Shown here in pieces: positions 37,476 through 49,813 of a stretch of 64,000 nucleotides of DNA. A program made the position numbers and the translations under genes. The stretch lies in contig JAEMBT020000008.1 in NCBI GenBank assembly GCA_018873245.2, positions 6,279,569 through 6,343,568 of the forward strand, in the 5' to 3' direction. The notes beneath the pieces are model-generated. The model had not been told where the DNA came from. It searched no databases and saw only the letters and a program-made list of their open reading frames with translations. Position 1 is the first letter of the stretch. Every line of letters starts with the position of its first letter. This DNA is from Archegozetes longisetosus. Lineage: Eukaryota > Arthropoda > Arachnida > Sarcoptiformes > Trhypochthoniidae.

Positions 37476-38129
37476 CAGGGCAAGTATTTTTCGGGAGTTT
37501 AAAGTGGTCAAATCGGTCGGGAATCGGGAGCTTAAAAGAACCGAAATCGGGACTTAAAAAAGCAAAAATCGGGAGTTTAAAAAAACTTCATTTTCAATCA
37601 TAATACAACGAAAAATAGTTGTTTTCTTTCTTCAAATGTATTAAACTGTATTAACAGTCCTTCAAAAATTTATTGTACTGTATAATTAGCTTGATCTCCA
37701 AGTTTTCAGGTGAAAAACACTGCCGATCTTCTGTCAAAAGATTTTTATACACAGTGAAAGAGCGCTCAGCATACACAGATACCAAAGGCGCATATTCTCT
37801 GTTCAAACGATGCTCATAACTATTACTTTCACAAAATATTTTTATAAAGCTTTATCAAGATAATGAATTTTCGATTACAGTTGTGATCAATTTTTTGATA
37901 TTTTCGTTATATTTTTAAGTCAAAATGAGATAAAACTTTTAAAAATCTCATATTTTAAACAAAACGTTCTAAATCGGGAGAAACTCACGAGAAGCTTAAA
38001 ATCGGGAAAATCGGGACATTCAAATTATTTTTATAGAAGCCTGAAGTGACCACAAGTACATTAATATAAAATTCCCGAGGAATAACTTTAGGGAAAATTA
38101 TCGGGATTTCCCGAAAAATACTTGCCCTG
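37476..38129 (-). mobile_element. non-autonomous hAT element (right-arm copy)
   Basis: Mirror of 11,483-12,136 with the same 8-bp target duplication (atcataat in this orientation). The transposase C-terminal fragment lies at 37,651-37,803 on the minus strand. Confidence 0.9.
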
Positions 38130-38500
38130 ATCATAATATAAATTATAGAATGTATTGTTTATATTTTTAATTAACCTGAATTTAATTTATTTCTACATTA
38201 CAATTTGCCCCCAATAGATCATTATTGCAGACTAAATTTAACTCAAAAATTCCATCTCTACTTACAATTTATGCGTCACGTCAGGTTTCGACTAATTCAA
38301 AAATTTTCTAAAAGTTTGAACTTAAAGCGTATTTAAGTTCAAGCTTCTGATTAATCTATCAATAAAAGGGCGAATAATCAAAAATAAAGTTGAGGAAAAC
38401 TTAATATCAACCAGTGTGATCAGATTTTACTGAACCGTTTTCTGGACTTTGAAAGTGTAAGGGGGTACCTAGTTAAATACCTTAGAGAAAGTTTCAAAAA

Positions 38501-38692
38501 TTAAAGTGTTATTTCGGAAATAGCAGTAATTTCCTTAATCAAAACTACAATTAATGCTTTTGAATGAGAAATTATGACAAAAATGAAATAATTGAAGAAA
38601 CTTGAATCAATTTTTGAATATTTATCATTAGATTTAGTATCTTTAATTAGCTTCAGGCTTTGAGTTGCGAAAACTTTAAATTCCTTAAACAT
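38501..38692 (-). CDS. hypothetical small protein (right-arm copy)
   Basis: Mirror of 10,920-11,111, identical translation, with the TATA/initiator-like pair near 38,842-38,877. Confidence 0.25.
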   Translation of the reverse strand: MFKEFKVFATQSLKLIKDTKSNDKYSKIDSSFFNYFIFVIISHSKALIVVLIKEITAISEITL

Positions 38693-39881
38693 TGAGCCGT
38701 TTTCACTTTTACTCAATTATTTATGATTGATTTGTCGTCAAAATTGATCTTTACTAATTTAGATTTACTTAACTATTTGTTTTAACCTTCAATTACTTAT
38801 AAAAATAGGGCATTTTCAGGACATGTGCTCGCATTGAATTAGTACTGAGCACTGACTCGAATCACACCCCTATATAGTCTTTTATTAACAATAAGTCTCA
38901 TGTATCAGTTGGCGGCAAGTTTGAACAATGAACTGCAGCTAGGCTCAATATCATTGAAAAATTGACTTTAGAGCAAGCTTCAGCCTTAGAGTAAGGCTGA
39001 AATTTTCTCTTAAAGCTGTTGAAAATTCCACGGAACGTGTATCTTTTTTAATTATAAACGATTTATTGTTTTACTGCTTATTAGTTTTCAATAATTATTC
39101 AAAAGGGGATGGATTCACTACAATAACACTAATGAACTGATTTATTACTTATACCTAATTGCCTATTATTACATATTTAATTACATCTTCTGCCTATAAA
39201 GCAAAGCACATAGAGACACAAAATATTTCATTCTATTTTGAAAAATTCATTCCTGGACATCTCAATGTCAAGGAACTATATCACCCTGGACACAAGACAG
39301 AGGTTTCTATTCCTTGACTGTCCTGTCCATTCCTGGATGCCTGGTCACCCCGATATCAACACAATCATTTCCACTGATTCAATAGCGTGTTTGAAATCAA
39401 ATTTATGCAAATTAAAGTACACCTTTTGAACCATTAATTTGCTACGAAATAGAAATTATCCATTAATTGAACTCATGGATAATTGAGTTCCGATCCTTTA
39501 TTAAACTTTAATATTAAGTTAAATTTGTGAAGTCTTTAAAGAATAATAGTATACTACAGGATGGTTTCAAAACTATTTGAAGGAACTGTATAACTTTTTT
39601 GATTAGGTTCATATTTACATTGGTTCCTCCGAGACAGAGTTAGACAATTTCTTGTCACAAATTACTTGTAAAACACTTACATCACTGTTACATCATATGC
39701 GGATTTAAACATCAAAACCAACAGCATATAAGAAGCATAACACTCAATAGGACTAACATCGATATTGATATCAGATTTTTCATTAAAATTGCATACTTAG
39801 AAGGCATCGAATTCTTAACTGCTAATGCGATCATGTCTTGTTTCAAACTATTATTATTGGATGACCAAATTTCGACTTATA

Positions 39882-40157
39882 TTAAGTAATGAAATCAATA
39901 GCCAAACGACAACAGAGATCGCATAATACCAGCGAAATATAGTGAACACTATCAATGATAATGATATTTGGAAAAGTGAAGAAAGTTTTCATATAAATGT
40001 TAACATCTGCTGAATATTTATTCCACGGAATTACGAATAGCTCTAAAGGATAATATAAAATACAACGCAAGTATTCGATCGAAACTGCGAAAAGCTTAAC
40101 GATTGAACTACTAACAAATTTGTAATAAAAGATATCAAACATATTAAATCGTATCAT
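39882..40157 (-). CDS. hypothetical small hydrophobic protein (right-arm copy)
   Basis: Mirror of 9,455-9,730, identical translation. Unrecognised. Confidence 0.2.
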   Translation of the reverse strand: MIRFNMFDIFYYKFVSSSIVKLFAVSIEYLRCILYYPLELFVIPWNKYSADVNIYMKTFFTFPNIIIIDSVHYISLVLCDLCCRLAIDFIT

Positions 40158-40423
40158 AAATAGTAGCGATTGCCGTGAATGTGATTATAATGTAAGACAT
40201 TGCTCCGAATAGTTTTTTTTCGAAGATTTAAACTATAGATAACTACTAGAAATTAGTTATTTCCAAGAATGCTATCAATTAATATTTTCACAATATATGA
40301 AATTTATTGTTCATATATTTTATGATTGTATTTTAGTAGTAATCTAATAAACTCTGAATTATTTAGTTTTAATAGATTGAATTACTCACCACTTCCGAGT
40401 GATTAGTGAACAGGTAGAATCCG

Positions 40424-40500
40424 GTCAGAGTGATAACGCAGTTGAGCGAAGTATAGGTGACTTGCCATAGAGGCAGCTCTGTTCGAATCACTTCTTCGTA
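40424..40500 (+). repeat. possible tRNA-derived sequence at palindrome junction
   Basis: An A-box-like stretch (40,432-40,448, around taacgcagttgagcg) and a B-box-like gttcgaatca (40,481-40,490) lie a tRNA-like distance apart, but the acceptor and T stems do not pair. It reads like a degenerate tRNA-derived SINE and begins within a few bases of the end of the right arm. Confidence 0.35.
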
Positions 40501-40569
40501 ATCGACATCTGTCCACTCTTAAAGCCAAGCCTAGGATTGCCAGGTGTCTAACCAGGTCTCTAACCTAGA

Positions 40570-41553
40570 CCTTTTAATTGACATTAAAACAGTTTAAAAT
40601 TAATTTTTAGAAAATCTTTAAACACTTCAATCATTTACGCACAAATATAACCAATAACTTATGAGATTCTCATGACAAGTTATCTAATTTTTTCATTTTT
40701 CTACTAATTAGGGTATAATAATAAGCCTATTGGTGTATCATATTGTATCTTCTTACCCTTGTGGTACCATAGACTGCTTTCACATTTTCATCAGCATAAG
40801 TACCGAAAAGTTGATCAAAAATGATAAGATAAGCGGCATAGTTCTTATCAATATAAGACCTGTTTCGGGAATTCATTAGTTCTGGTTAAGAGCGTGACGA
40901 GTGGAGAGAAATTGATTGAATTAAATTAAGATTTCGGTATCGAGTTTAAAACAGATTAGTTTTCATACCATGATGTACGCAGTAACGGCTCAGAGCATTG
41001 GGAATATACTCAAGAAGTCCTAATTTGTCGATAGTTTCGGTGTGAAGCCATGTCTGGTATAAGAACATGGACTGCATACGTGTTATCATAATTGGAGGCG
41101 GAATAGTGATCGCTAATAGTGATGTGAAGTGCTATCAAACAGATACTATTCAAATTCATTCAGCTTTTGTCTTTTATTGCTTGAATCATAAGAAATAGTT
41201 ATTGTTTTAGGATTAGTTAAGATCAAGTTTACTCAACGGAAAAAATATAGGTCATTTTCAGGGAAAACTTATTTAACTTTAATTTCTATTGAGATTTTTC
41301 ACTTTGCTCGAGATAATCAAATAATAAGATTAAGTGCGAAAACTGTCAAATATATTTTACAAAGATTTTCATATTCATCAAAATATTTGATTTGTTTATT
41401 TTACTCATGTACATTACTCAAATTATTTCAGTTGATTCACAGAAATTGATTGAAAGTTCAACTGATCGCTTAAGTTTTGGCGATTATGATTTGGTGTGCT
41501 AAAACGATTTGGCTTAAGATTACTTAAAGTTTAAATGTTGATTTAAACACTAG
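40570..41553. other. no gene seen
   Basis: AT-rich DNA without a supported feature. A 14-base match to the repeat at the end of the spacer (attggaggcggaat, about 41,093-41,106) hints at shared repeat debris. Confidence 0.4.
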
Positions 41554-41767
41554 CTATAGTGTGTTTCGTATGTAAAAGTTGTGCATCATTGGTAGTACGT
41601 GCGTTGCATTAAATATAGGTCAGGAACAGTAGTCTTCAAGTTCTGAATAGAAATTTATAATAAAAAGCTTGAAGGTAGTTGTTCCTAATTTACATTTTAT
41701 GTAAAGCACGCGCTGCCAACAATCAAAACTTTTTAACATAAATTAGGATCTACGGAACACACTATAG
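41554..41767. mobile_element. MITE-like inverted repeat, 214 bp
   Basis: Ends ctatagtgtgttt at 41,554 and aacacactatag at 41,767 are inverted copies. Further inside, tagtcttcaagttctgaa is partly mirrored by cttgaaggtagttgtt, so much of the element can fold. Confidence 0.6.
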
Positions 41768-41947
41768 AGTAAGTGCACTAACTGATTATACACAAAAGTT
41801 CATAACAACTAATTTTCTTAGATTAAAGTTCAAATGTTTTCAAAGTAATCAGTTTTCAATTGAATTCAATTACTATTTAACTATTTTGAATAACTTTCCA
41901 AAGGGGTTACAAACACGTAAGCTATTTATGTCATTATGCCAGATATA

Positions 41948-42075
41948 GAGCCGTATTCTGAGTTCTGTCTTAAGCTCGATCTCAACTTAAGTTAGACTTG
42001 AAAATATAAATTTCAATGGCACCAAGTCTAACTTAGGTTGAGATCGAGCTTAAGACAGAACTCAGAATACGACTC
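41948..42075. mobile_element. hairpin MITE, 128 bp
   Basis: Almost the whole element is one inverted repeat: gagccgtattctgagttctg on the left and its complement ending cagaatacgactc on the right, with arms of about 50 bases and a loop of about 25. Confidence 0.85.
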
Positions 42076-42734
42076 ATAAAGTTATATCAAACTATGAGAC
42101 TACATTCTAAAAAATGAATTTTTGGTCAAATTAGAGATAGTTTAGATCTTAATATCATTTAATAGCTTTCTCTTAATATTACGCTCTGTGTTATGGTCGT
42201 GGCCTACAATTAGTAAGGCAATGATTAATCTTAGTTTACTGAACTTCAAATTTTTATCCTATTTATGAGATTTCTCAAAAGTAAAGTAATTCTCAATTCA
42301 TGATCAGACTTATCAGAAGAATAAAAAATTAAAGCAAACCCACATAAACTGATATTCAATTCAAACCATGAAAGTCTTATGGCAGTTTCAACATTTTAAT
42401 GTTTGGAGCTATGATGATATTGATGGCTTGCCCAAAGAAAGTTGACTTCGTGAAGTCTATGAGCTCAATAAAACACGAATTCCATCAGAAATAAAGAGTT
42501 AGAACCAAATGCACCAATGATTTGGTAATGTTATGCGATAGTTTTCATAAATACACTCATAAATGTAAAACAGTTTCGTACTGAAGTATCTGAAACAAAA
42601 ATTATTGTAATGATCTTACTCTGTCAAGAAGTTTTGAGCTATACTTCGATTTATGCTTGATGTAAGTTCGGGATTTAGGTACTCAGGTCGTTACTATAAC
42701 TCGTGATAGACATAAGCTCAGTTACCCTGAGCTT

Positions 42735-42836
42735 GAGCTGAGCTGAGCTGAGCTGAGCTGAGCTGAGCTGAGCTGAGCTGAGCTGAGCTGAGCTGAGCTG
42801 AGCTGAGCTGAGCTGAGCTGAGCTGAGCTGAGCTGA
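42735..42836. repeat. (GAGCT)n pentanucleotide array
   Basis: About 20 perfect GAGCT units. A short dimer (gagctgagctg) recurs at 43,327. It is not a known telomere repeat. The minus-strand reading with SSAQL repeats is a translation of the array, not a gene. Confidence 0.97.
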
Positions 42837-42839
42837 CTG

Positions 42840-45800
42840 TGAGTCGAATTGATCTGATCTCGTTGACAAACTGAGATTTTTTGCGAAACATTTTAATATT
42901 TATTAGAAATACTGAAAATAGTTACAAAGTAAGAAATTTTATTCTAAGAGTTTAAATAATCTAAACTTCAGCGATATTTTGTTGCTTAAAATTATGGGTT
43001 ATTAAAATATCAAATCATTAAATTAACGTTTATTCCGAATCAAAGTACTTAAGTATTGAATTCAAACACTCTAAACTTCTTTTGAAATAAGTTATTGAAT
43101 ATCTAACTCTATCTTAAAGCTAAAACGTTTTAAATCGTTTTACATGAGCTATTATTGTAAAATATTTGAAATAATATAAAATAGTTAAAATATTTAATTT
43201 AAACTAAACCTCGTTAGACTATACAACATATCATTTATAACTATTTCAGTGAAATTATGAAATTTCTATTTAGATAAATCGTTCAAGAAATAGTCAGCTC
43301 TAATAATTTCATAATTTATTACTTATTGAGCTGAGCTGATGTCTAACACTAACTATAACTATGTTCTCATACACCTAGCGCACTGCGCGTTATTTCTCTT
43401 GTCTAATCTAGTCAACTTAGCCTAAAATAGTGATATTGATAGTATGCCTTGCTTAGTTAGATTAGGTAAGGGAAATGGTGCGTTTAGTGAGCTAGGCACA
43501 GGGCAACATTGTATTGTATCACACAAGTGTCTAATACTCAAACTCTATATGAACTATAAATCGAAATATAACCAGATTTTGTACATATTAAAATTTACCT
43601 AAAAATAAAAGCAAACATTAATGCTCCTGGATGTATGATCATTTTATTATAATGTGCTTCTTTCTTGCTGTGTAAATAAGGGATAACTAATTATATTGCG
43701 AACAAGAATGCCAACTGAGGCCATGCCTGTATTAATGAATGAAATTCTTCAAACCTCATGAACTTTTGTGACGTGATTCAATTTTCTAGAATCCATTTTC
43801 TCATTGAAATAATGCAAAGGTTAGTAAATCAAAGTGGCGGTAGGACGTATCGCGAATTCTAAAAATTAATCAACTTATACTAATTTTCATCAAGTGAAAA
43901 ATACGAGAGCGGACCTGTGATACTATTGCTCAGACATTACCACATCGCTGCTTAAGAGAGTGATACAAAGCATTTTCAAAATGAAAATCATGTTTAATAA
44001 TTAAAATGATTAAGAACTAACTTCAATAATATCAAACCTGAATATAATCTCAAGCCATAGAATGGTATTTAAAAACTAAGTTTTCCTAACCTGACCCAAC
44101 CTAAGCTAAACTTAAAATAGCGTATAGCTAAAGAATCTTTTAAAAGTTTAAATTATTAATGAAAATTGATTCGAGCAATAATATCATGCACGGTATTGGT
44201 TCCGCTGTAATGACGTTCCACGATCAGGACACATTACAATTTTGTTCAACAAAACCCAAGTTAGACATATAATATACTTTCTGGCTTTTTACTTAAAACA
44301 TAAATGTATTTCGTTGAGAAGTATATTAGTCAAAAGTACTTAAAGTTAGAGAAAAATATGTTTTAATTAACTTACTCGATGCATAAAATTAGGCACATGA
44401 TTAACATTTTTATAAATAGTTGGTTCGACCATGTAGAACATAATACCTATCTTTGGATCTTTTCATATCCAAATTTGTCGAATTTTTTTTAGTTTTATCA
44501 ATCTATTTGAGTACGACTTTTTGCAAAGATTTTGTCAAGAACTTTTTACTCAACGAATTCTAGTGAACAGAGAAAGTGCAAAATTGATGTGATTGTCGTA
44601 ATTGATAATACAATGTATTTTAGCAGAAGATAAATAATTGGATCAAAACCACTTTCTTTCCTTATTTGAGTTACAGTTAGATCTAGTTTTCATCCCTTCT
44701 TAATATTGATTAAAATGTTAGTTTAACATTAGAGCTGACATTATTCAATATAATAATTTTTAAAAGTAATATTCAAAAAAGTTTCAGTTGATCAGAAAAT
44801 TTTAAAAATTAATCAAACAGTTATTACGATAAAAAATTTCTTCATGACTCGCATCAAAGTTTCAATAAGTTTTCAAATAAAATGTATCACAGGTTTTTCG
44901 TGACAATAATTTTCCTAAAATCAATTACTATCTAGTGCATAAAAAAGAATATTTCATAAACTTAAGAATTATAATGGTTCTTATAGTTTCTTATAGTTGT
45001 TATTCTTTTATTATCTTTTCTAGTCATCGAATTCTGAGGAACAGTTGTGGCTAAAAAGCAATAATTCTGTAAAGATGAGGGTTTCCAACAGAAATAATTT
45101 GAACCTTTTTGGGGCACTTATTCACTCTTTAAATAAGTGCTCGAATAGTTATTCCATTCATACTGCATATTTACCATAGGCTTCAAAAGACTCAATGTTA
45201 GAACTGTTGTCTATCATATTTTAACTCCAGAATTCACCAAATTGTGTGAGTGAATTTCTGTCAATTTTGACTGAATTTTCTAAATTTTTATGAGTTATGC
45301 CATTGTTTTCTAAATTCAACGAAAACAGTTTTAAATTAGATAAACATAAATGAATGACGCTTATATTCTAAACTTTGAGTCCAATAGACTTAAAATTAAG
45401 TGATCTCAAAGGCAATATTTTCACTTCTTTCAAACGAAAAGATTTTGTTTTTCTTGCTAGGTAGATATAAATAGCAATTACCACCTAAATAGCAGTAAAG
45501 AGCTATTAGGGTGGCAAGTCTAAAATTGACCTGAACACCCAAATACTGTTAAATAATCGATAAAGTATGTAATAAATCATTTTTTGTAAAATTTATGAAC
45601 TACATTAACAGAAGAGTGAGAAAAATGTTAACATCTTAAGAAATTCTAAATTCTAATTGAAATACAAGTCTCAAATGTCTAAATCTTCTTTGAAAGTGCT
45701 AAGAATAAAGTTTAGTTTCTTTAGGGCTGAGTTTAGTATTAGATAGGTTTCGACTTTTAATACACAGGTTAATGATTATCTATCTAAATCTTATTTGTAA

Positions 45801-47020
45801 GTCAACAATTTAAATTCAAATATTTGTCTTTCAAATTGAGGTATTAAACTTCTCAACAAATTATTTAAATAGCTTTTAAATAGCTATAATTGATTTTGAC
45901 GCTTACCTAATAAATTAATTATTAAGTTGAAAGTTGATATTAAAATATAAGTTAAAATAATCAAAAGATTTTTTATGCCGTCCAAATATTCACTTGGAAT
46001 TTTTTATGGCATTGAATATCTATTACTAAAAGATGACCTGAAATGGAGTGATGACTCCAATTAGTTATTTTGATAGTTGGTTCTTAACCTAATTTATAAA
46101 TTGAACAGAATCGGAACATTACGCATTATACCTATTGATTCATTTGAATTATTATTTGTCAATCTTAAGTAGGATCGAATTATAATTTAATTGCAGCACA
46201 TATTTGATTGAGAACCAAATCGACAACTTTTATCTTTATAGCATTTGAACTTTCATTCGAACTGAAGTGAATTGAACTCTATATCAGATGCCTTATTTTT
46301 ACAATAACTTATATTTGTGATATAACTATTGTTTTTTACTAATGTTTGACTGAAATATTGTGCGGATAGATGTCTACATTGTGCTTAACATGCTGTTAAT
46401 CTAGTAAACTTGAAGAACTATTGATGAAAATATAAGAATTATCATAAGAAGTACACTCAATAATCGTTGATAGCAATTAGAAATAATGTGGTGTGATGCG
46501 TCTCTCCATAAGACCATAATGTAAGCCATATTAAAACCTAATTCATATTCAATATATCAATTGAAGTAAGTTAAAAATGAAATATATGGAATTGGTGGAC
46601 ATTATTGAGAGGTTGATAAAATAACGGCTTTTTTGCAATTACGAGTTATTAAGTTCTGAAGTGTGAACTAGTTAAAAACGACCAACACTACAATCAATAG
46701 AATTGAGATATGATATTCAAATTGAATAAAATAACGAAAGATTAACGTTTAGAAAAATTATACTAAACATAGTTTGAGTCGATAATAAGATCTTATCAAC
46801 AGGTTGTTCGCAATAAGACTAATAAACATATCGGGTGTTCGCTTTAAAAGTATCTCTAAGATTTGTAGTTAGATGATTTAAGTCAGTGATTTTTAAGAAC
46901 ACGATAGTCTGCATTGACTAATTAGTAAACTTTAGAAATGGTAATTTCAACTTTTATTCATTCTATTCGTATGAGCAATAATAAAATAGCACTTACTTCG
47001 TTTTAAAGCTATAATAGTTA
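42840..47020. other. gene-poor AT-rich stretch
   Basis: I found no ORF with recognisable content, no RNA gene and no clear transposon ends in this 4-kb stretch. Just upstream, 42,368-42,510 gives a short coding-like reading (VWSYDDIDGLPKES, stop, LREVYELNKTRIPSEIK) that I cannot assign. Confidence 0.4.
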
Positions 47021-47023
47021 GCG

Positions 47024-47200
47024 TTGCCAAATCTCAAGGAGTTGATCAGTACAGTCAGTATAAATTAACCTCTGAGTTTCGTCAGAAAAAAGGGTCCACT
47101 GAGTAATATAACTATTACTAAACATTTGGACTCTTTTCTATTGTTGGGACTCGGAGGTTAATTTATCATACTGTCTGATTAATTCCTTGAGACTTGGCAA
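47024..47200. mobile_element. hairpin MITE, 177 bp
   Basis: Left arm ttgccaaatctcaaggagtt and right arm aattccttgagacttggcaa are imperfect inverted copies, and the match continues through the ttaacctc/gaggttaa block. Arms of about 60 bases. Confidence 0.8.
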
Positions 47201-47856
47201 AATTAGTAATAATGCATATGATTTATGTGTGAACTTAATCTATAAAAGTTCAAAATCATACTCAATCATTCGCATTACTATTTATAACTTTTTATCAAAG
47301 CGACTCAGGAAAAAAGTTTTGATGAACTTTTGGAGATACTTTCAAAGTGAATACTCGATAGTATTAGTAGGAAGAGAAATAATGTAATTTATTATGTAAT
47401 TCTTAATGTCTTCCACATCCAAACAACAAAGAACTCAGGATTTGATTCTTATGATAGATGATTCAGTTTCTAATTGTATCCGAAACACAAGCTTTGAGAT
47501 AATGCAACTTTTCTGAAACTATTTAGAGAACACTTTATTCAAATAAAACAATTAGAGATGTTATTTTCAACGCTAATCACACTAGTTTTTTTTACAGATA
47601 ACTAATTGATAGTTTAAGTTTGCAAGTCATGAAATCTAATTTTTTGAATTGAGATTAAAGGCAAGTATTAAGTTATCTTTAAAAATGTATTTGGTTTAAG
47701 TTGGAATAGATGGAAATGAAATCAGAGTTACAATTACTGGTGAAATTTCATAGTTGCAGGTATTTCGAAACCTAATTCTGAGATATTTCGAATTAATTTC
47801 TTCTCCAGGCATTTGAGTAAATGCTAACGTAATTAGAGATAAAACATGATAAAAAG

Positions 47857-48241
47857 ATATTGATTTAAACATTTCAGTATCTAGATTTACTAAGTTTTTG
47901 CTTTAGCAGTAAAATGTGCACTTCGTGTTATTTGTATTATTTTTTAGTCCAATCTTTTTTATTGTAGTTTTGCTAACTTTCATTTACTACAACTTTATTT
48001 ACTGTGATTTCATCTATTAACATTTTGTCGATCGATCGATCTTTCGACAAGCAGTCCATCGATAAAATAAGTCAGTAGATGAAATCACAGTAAATAAAGT
48101 TGTAGTAAATGAAATCGCAGTTAGCAAAACTACAATAAAAAAGATTGGACTAAAAAACTATTATAAAAAACACGAAATGCACATTTTACTGTTAAAACAA
48201 AAGCTTAGTAAATCTAAATATTGAAATGTTTAAATCAATAT
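47857..48241. mobile_element. hairpin repeat, 385 bp
   Basis: From atattgatttaaacattt to its complement aaatgtttaaatcaatat the two halves are inverted copies, with the centre near 48,050 around a short loop containing tcgatcgatcga. Likely an old MITE; the arms have diverged by scattered changes. Confidence 0.85.
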
Positions 48242-48526
48242 ACAGTTTTCCATGGTCAAAGTTGAGTTTCAGAGTCAGTAAAATATAAGTTGAAGTAAAT
48301 ATATATTCGAGAAAAATAAAATTTTATTAGAAACTATTCAATCAAATTTTGTCTATCTTTAAGACAGTAATACTAAGATTTATATAAAAGACATTCCTTT
48401 TTGAATGCTTACTTTATATAAATGAGAAAAATGTAAACTGAGGAATACTCGAACCTTAATAGGTATTCCAATGATAGAATCTCCATTTGAAGAACTCGTG
48501 ACTTGTTTGCCTGAAGTAAATAAAAT

Positions 48527-48814
48527 TATGCAATGGATTTGATTTTTGAAAAAGCACATTTTGAGATTTAATGACTTCTAGTTTATGATTTTGATTTGGA
48601 ATAATCTACTTTTAGCCAATCTGACAGCTATTTTAGTGTCTATTCTTAGATTGATGCTCATTCGCTAAAATGCTAAAGATAGACACCAAAATAGCTGTCT
48701 GATTGGCTAAAAGTAGATTATTCCAAATCAATAAGTTTTTAAATCAAAATTATAAACTAGAAGTCATTAAATCTCAAAATGTGCTTCTTTTTCAAAAATC
48801 AAATCCATTGCATA
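48527..48814. mobile_element. hairpin repeat, 288 bp
   Basis: Inverted halves from tatgcaatggatttgatttt to its complement ending aaatccattgcata, including attttagccaatc and gattggctaaaa. The loop lies near 48,665. Confidence 0.85.
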
Positions 48815-48827
48815 TATTTATTTATTC

Positions 48828-49202
48828 ATGTCTGGAATAAGGTCAACTTTAGACTTGAATGGAGACCAAATTATTGGCTGTAAGACAATGATAAGTCTGA
48901 TAAATAGTTATTTGATTGTATTTCTTCTGAATAAAATGTTTGACTTCGATTTTGCGTCAATTCGTGTCTATTTTTCACACAAGTCTTTCATAAAGTCTTT
49001 CTCTTTATTGGCTATATTTTTTGAGAATCACATTAACTTCTATTTTGTTTGTGTTGATTTGGTTCAGGATAATCACTTATTCTTATCTATTGATAGCTGT
49101 AAAAATATGGTTATGACAATTCACATTCACATCCATTCATTCTATGTTTATATCTTTTCAATAGTGTATAAACTAAATAATGAAGTCTATTTTGTGTTTT
49201 AA
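48828..49202 (+). CDS. hypothetical protein, 124 residues
   Basis: An ORF with ATG start directly after the hairpin repeat ending at 48,814. Hydrophobic and aromatic-rich, with possible membrane segments (residues 25-36, 58-66, 105-112) and a His-rich IHIHIHS motif. No family recognised and no promoter seen; it is longer than most chance ORFs nearby but may still be chance. Confidence 0.25.
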   Translation: MSGIRSTLDLNGDQIIGCKTMISLINSYLIVFLLNKMFDFDFASIRVYFSHKSFIKSFSLLAIFFENHINFYFVCVDLVQDNHLFLSIDSCKNMVMTIHIHIHSFYVYIFSIVYKLNNEVYFVF

Positions 49203-49415
49203 GTGTAGACGAGTTTTCATAGGATAAAGAAAAATGAAAACAGAAAATAAATTCTCAGGTTCATTGACCTTTTGATTCAAAGTCAGTCTAATTATTTGAA
49301 ATATCAAATGTAAATAATAGTCGTTTTATTCATCTTTTGAACTAAGGCTTTTCTTATAGCCTTTGGTTAAATTTCTCATCTTATCATAGCATCTATAGTT
49401 CAACATTTATAAATG

Positions 49416-49570
49416 TACAGTCGGTCGAAAAAAGTTATGCATAGATCTCGGATTAATCTCTGATGCGTTTGGATGAGATAAGAGGGACGAGTTGTTGAGC
49501 CCTTAGGTTTATCAACTCTTCTGCATCTTTTTAGTAATGACAGACACATAACTTTTATCTGTCGACGGTA
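49416..49570. mobile_element. Tc1/mariner-like MITE, about 155 bp
   Basis: The left end TACAGTCGGTCGAAAAAAGT is mirrored at the right by a copy reading TACCGTCGACAGATAAAAGT on the other strand, both followed by TATG. The TACAGT-type end and small size suit a Tc1/mariner-related MITE; mismatches make it old. Confidence 0.55.
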
Positions 49571-49813
49571 CTCAACTTTGTTAAAGTCAGACATATGGTC
49601 GGATCAGTGCTATAAAGTGCTATTTATAGTGTTATTTCAGTCTGAAATAAAACTATATGGCACACACTTGACTATATTCAGTTAACTAAAACGTACTGTT
49701 TTCATGACAAATCAATTTGTCATAGAAGTTGAAAACTTTCACTTCACTAAAGCCTAAGACTTGAAATAAGAGTTGAGTACTTGCTCTTAAACCACTAGAA
49801 ATAAACTTTTTAG

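Larger units (their letters stand above)
26093..40418 (-). repeat. right arm of giant inverted repeat
   Basis: Reverse complement of 9,194-23,519, equal in length (14,326). Homopolymer differences seen: 36,752-36,756 T5 against A4; 32,898-32,902 T5 against A6; 28,624-28,629 T6 against A5; 26,992-26,994 C3 against G4. I saw no base substitution in the parts compared. The outer end is at caggtaga (40,411-40,418). Confidence 0.97.

Noticed and set aside
9194-40418. CRISPR, integron or prophage-like system
   Set aside because: No spaced direct repeats, no prokaryotic gene structure; introns and eukaryotic transposons show nuclear eukaryotic DNA.
40424-40500. Functional tRNA gene
   Set aside because: Box A and B motifs are present, but the acceptor and T stems do not pair.
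42675-42869. SSAQL-repeat protein
   Set aside because: It is a translation of the GAGCT pentamer array, not a gene.
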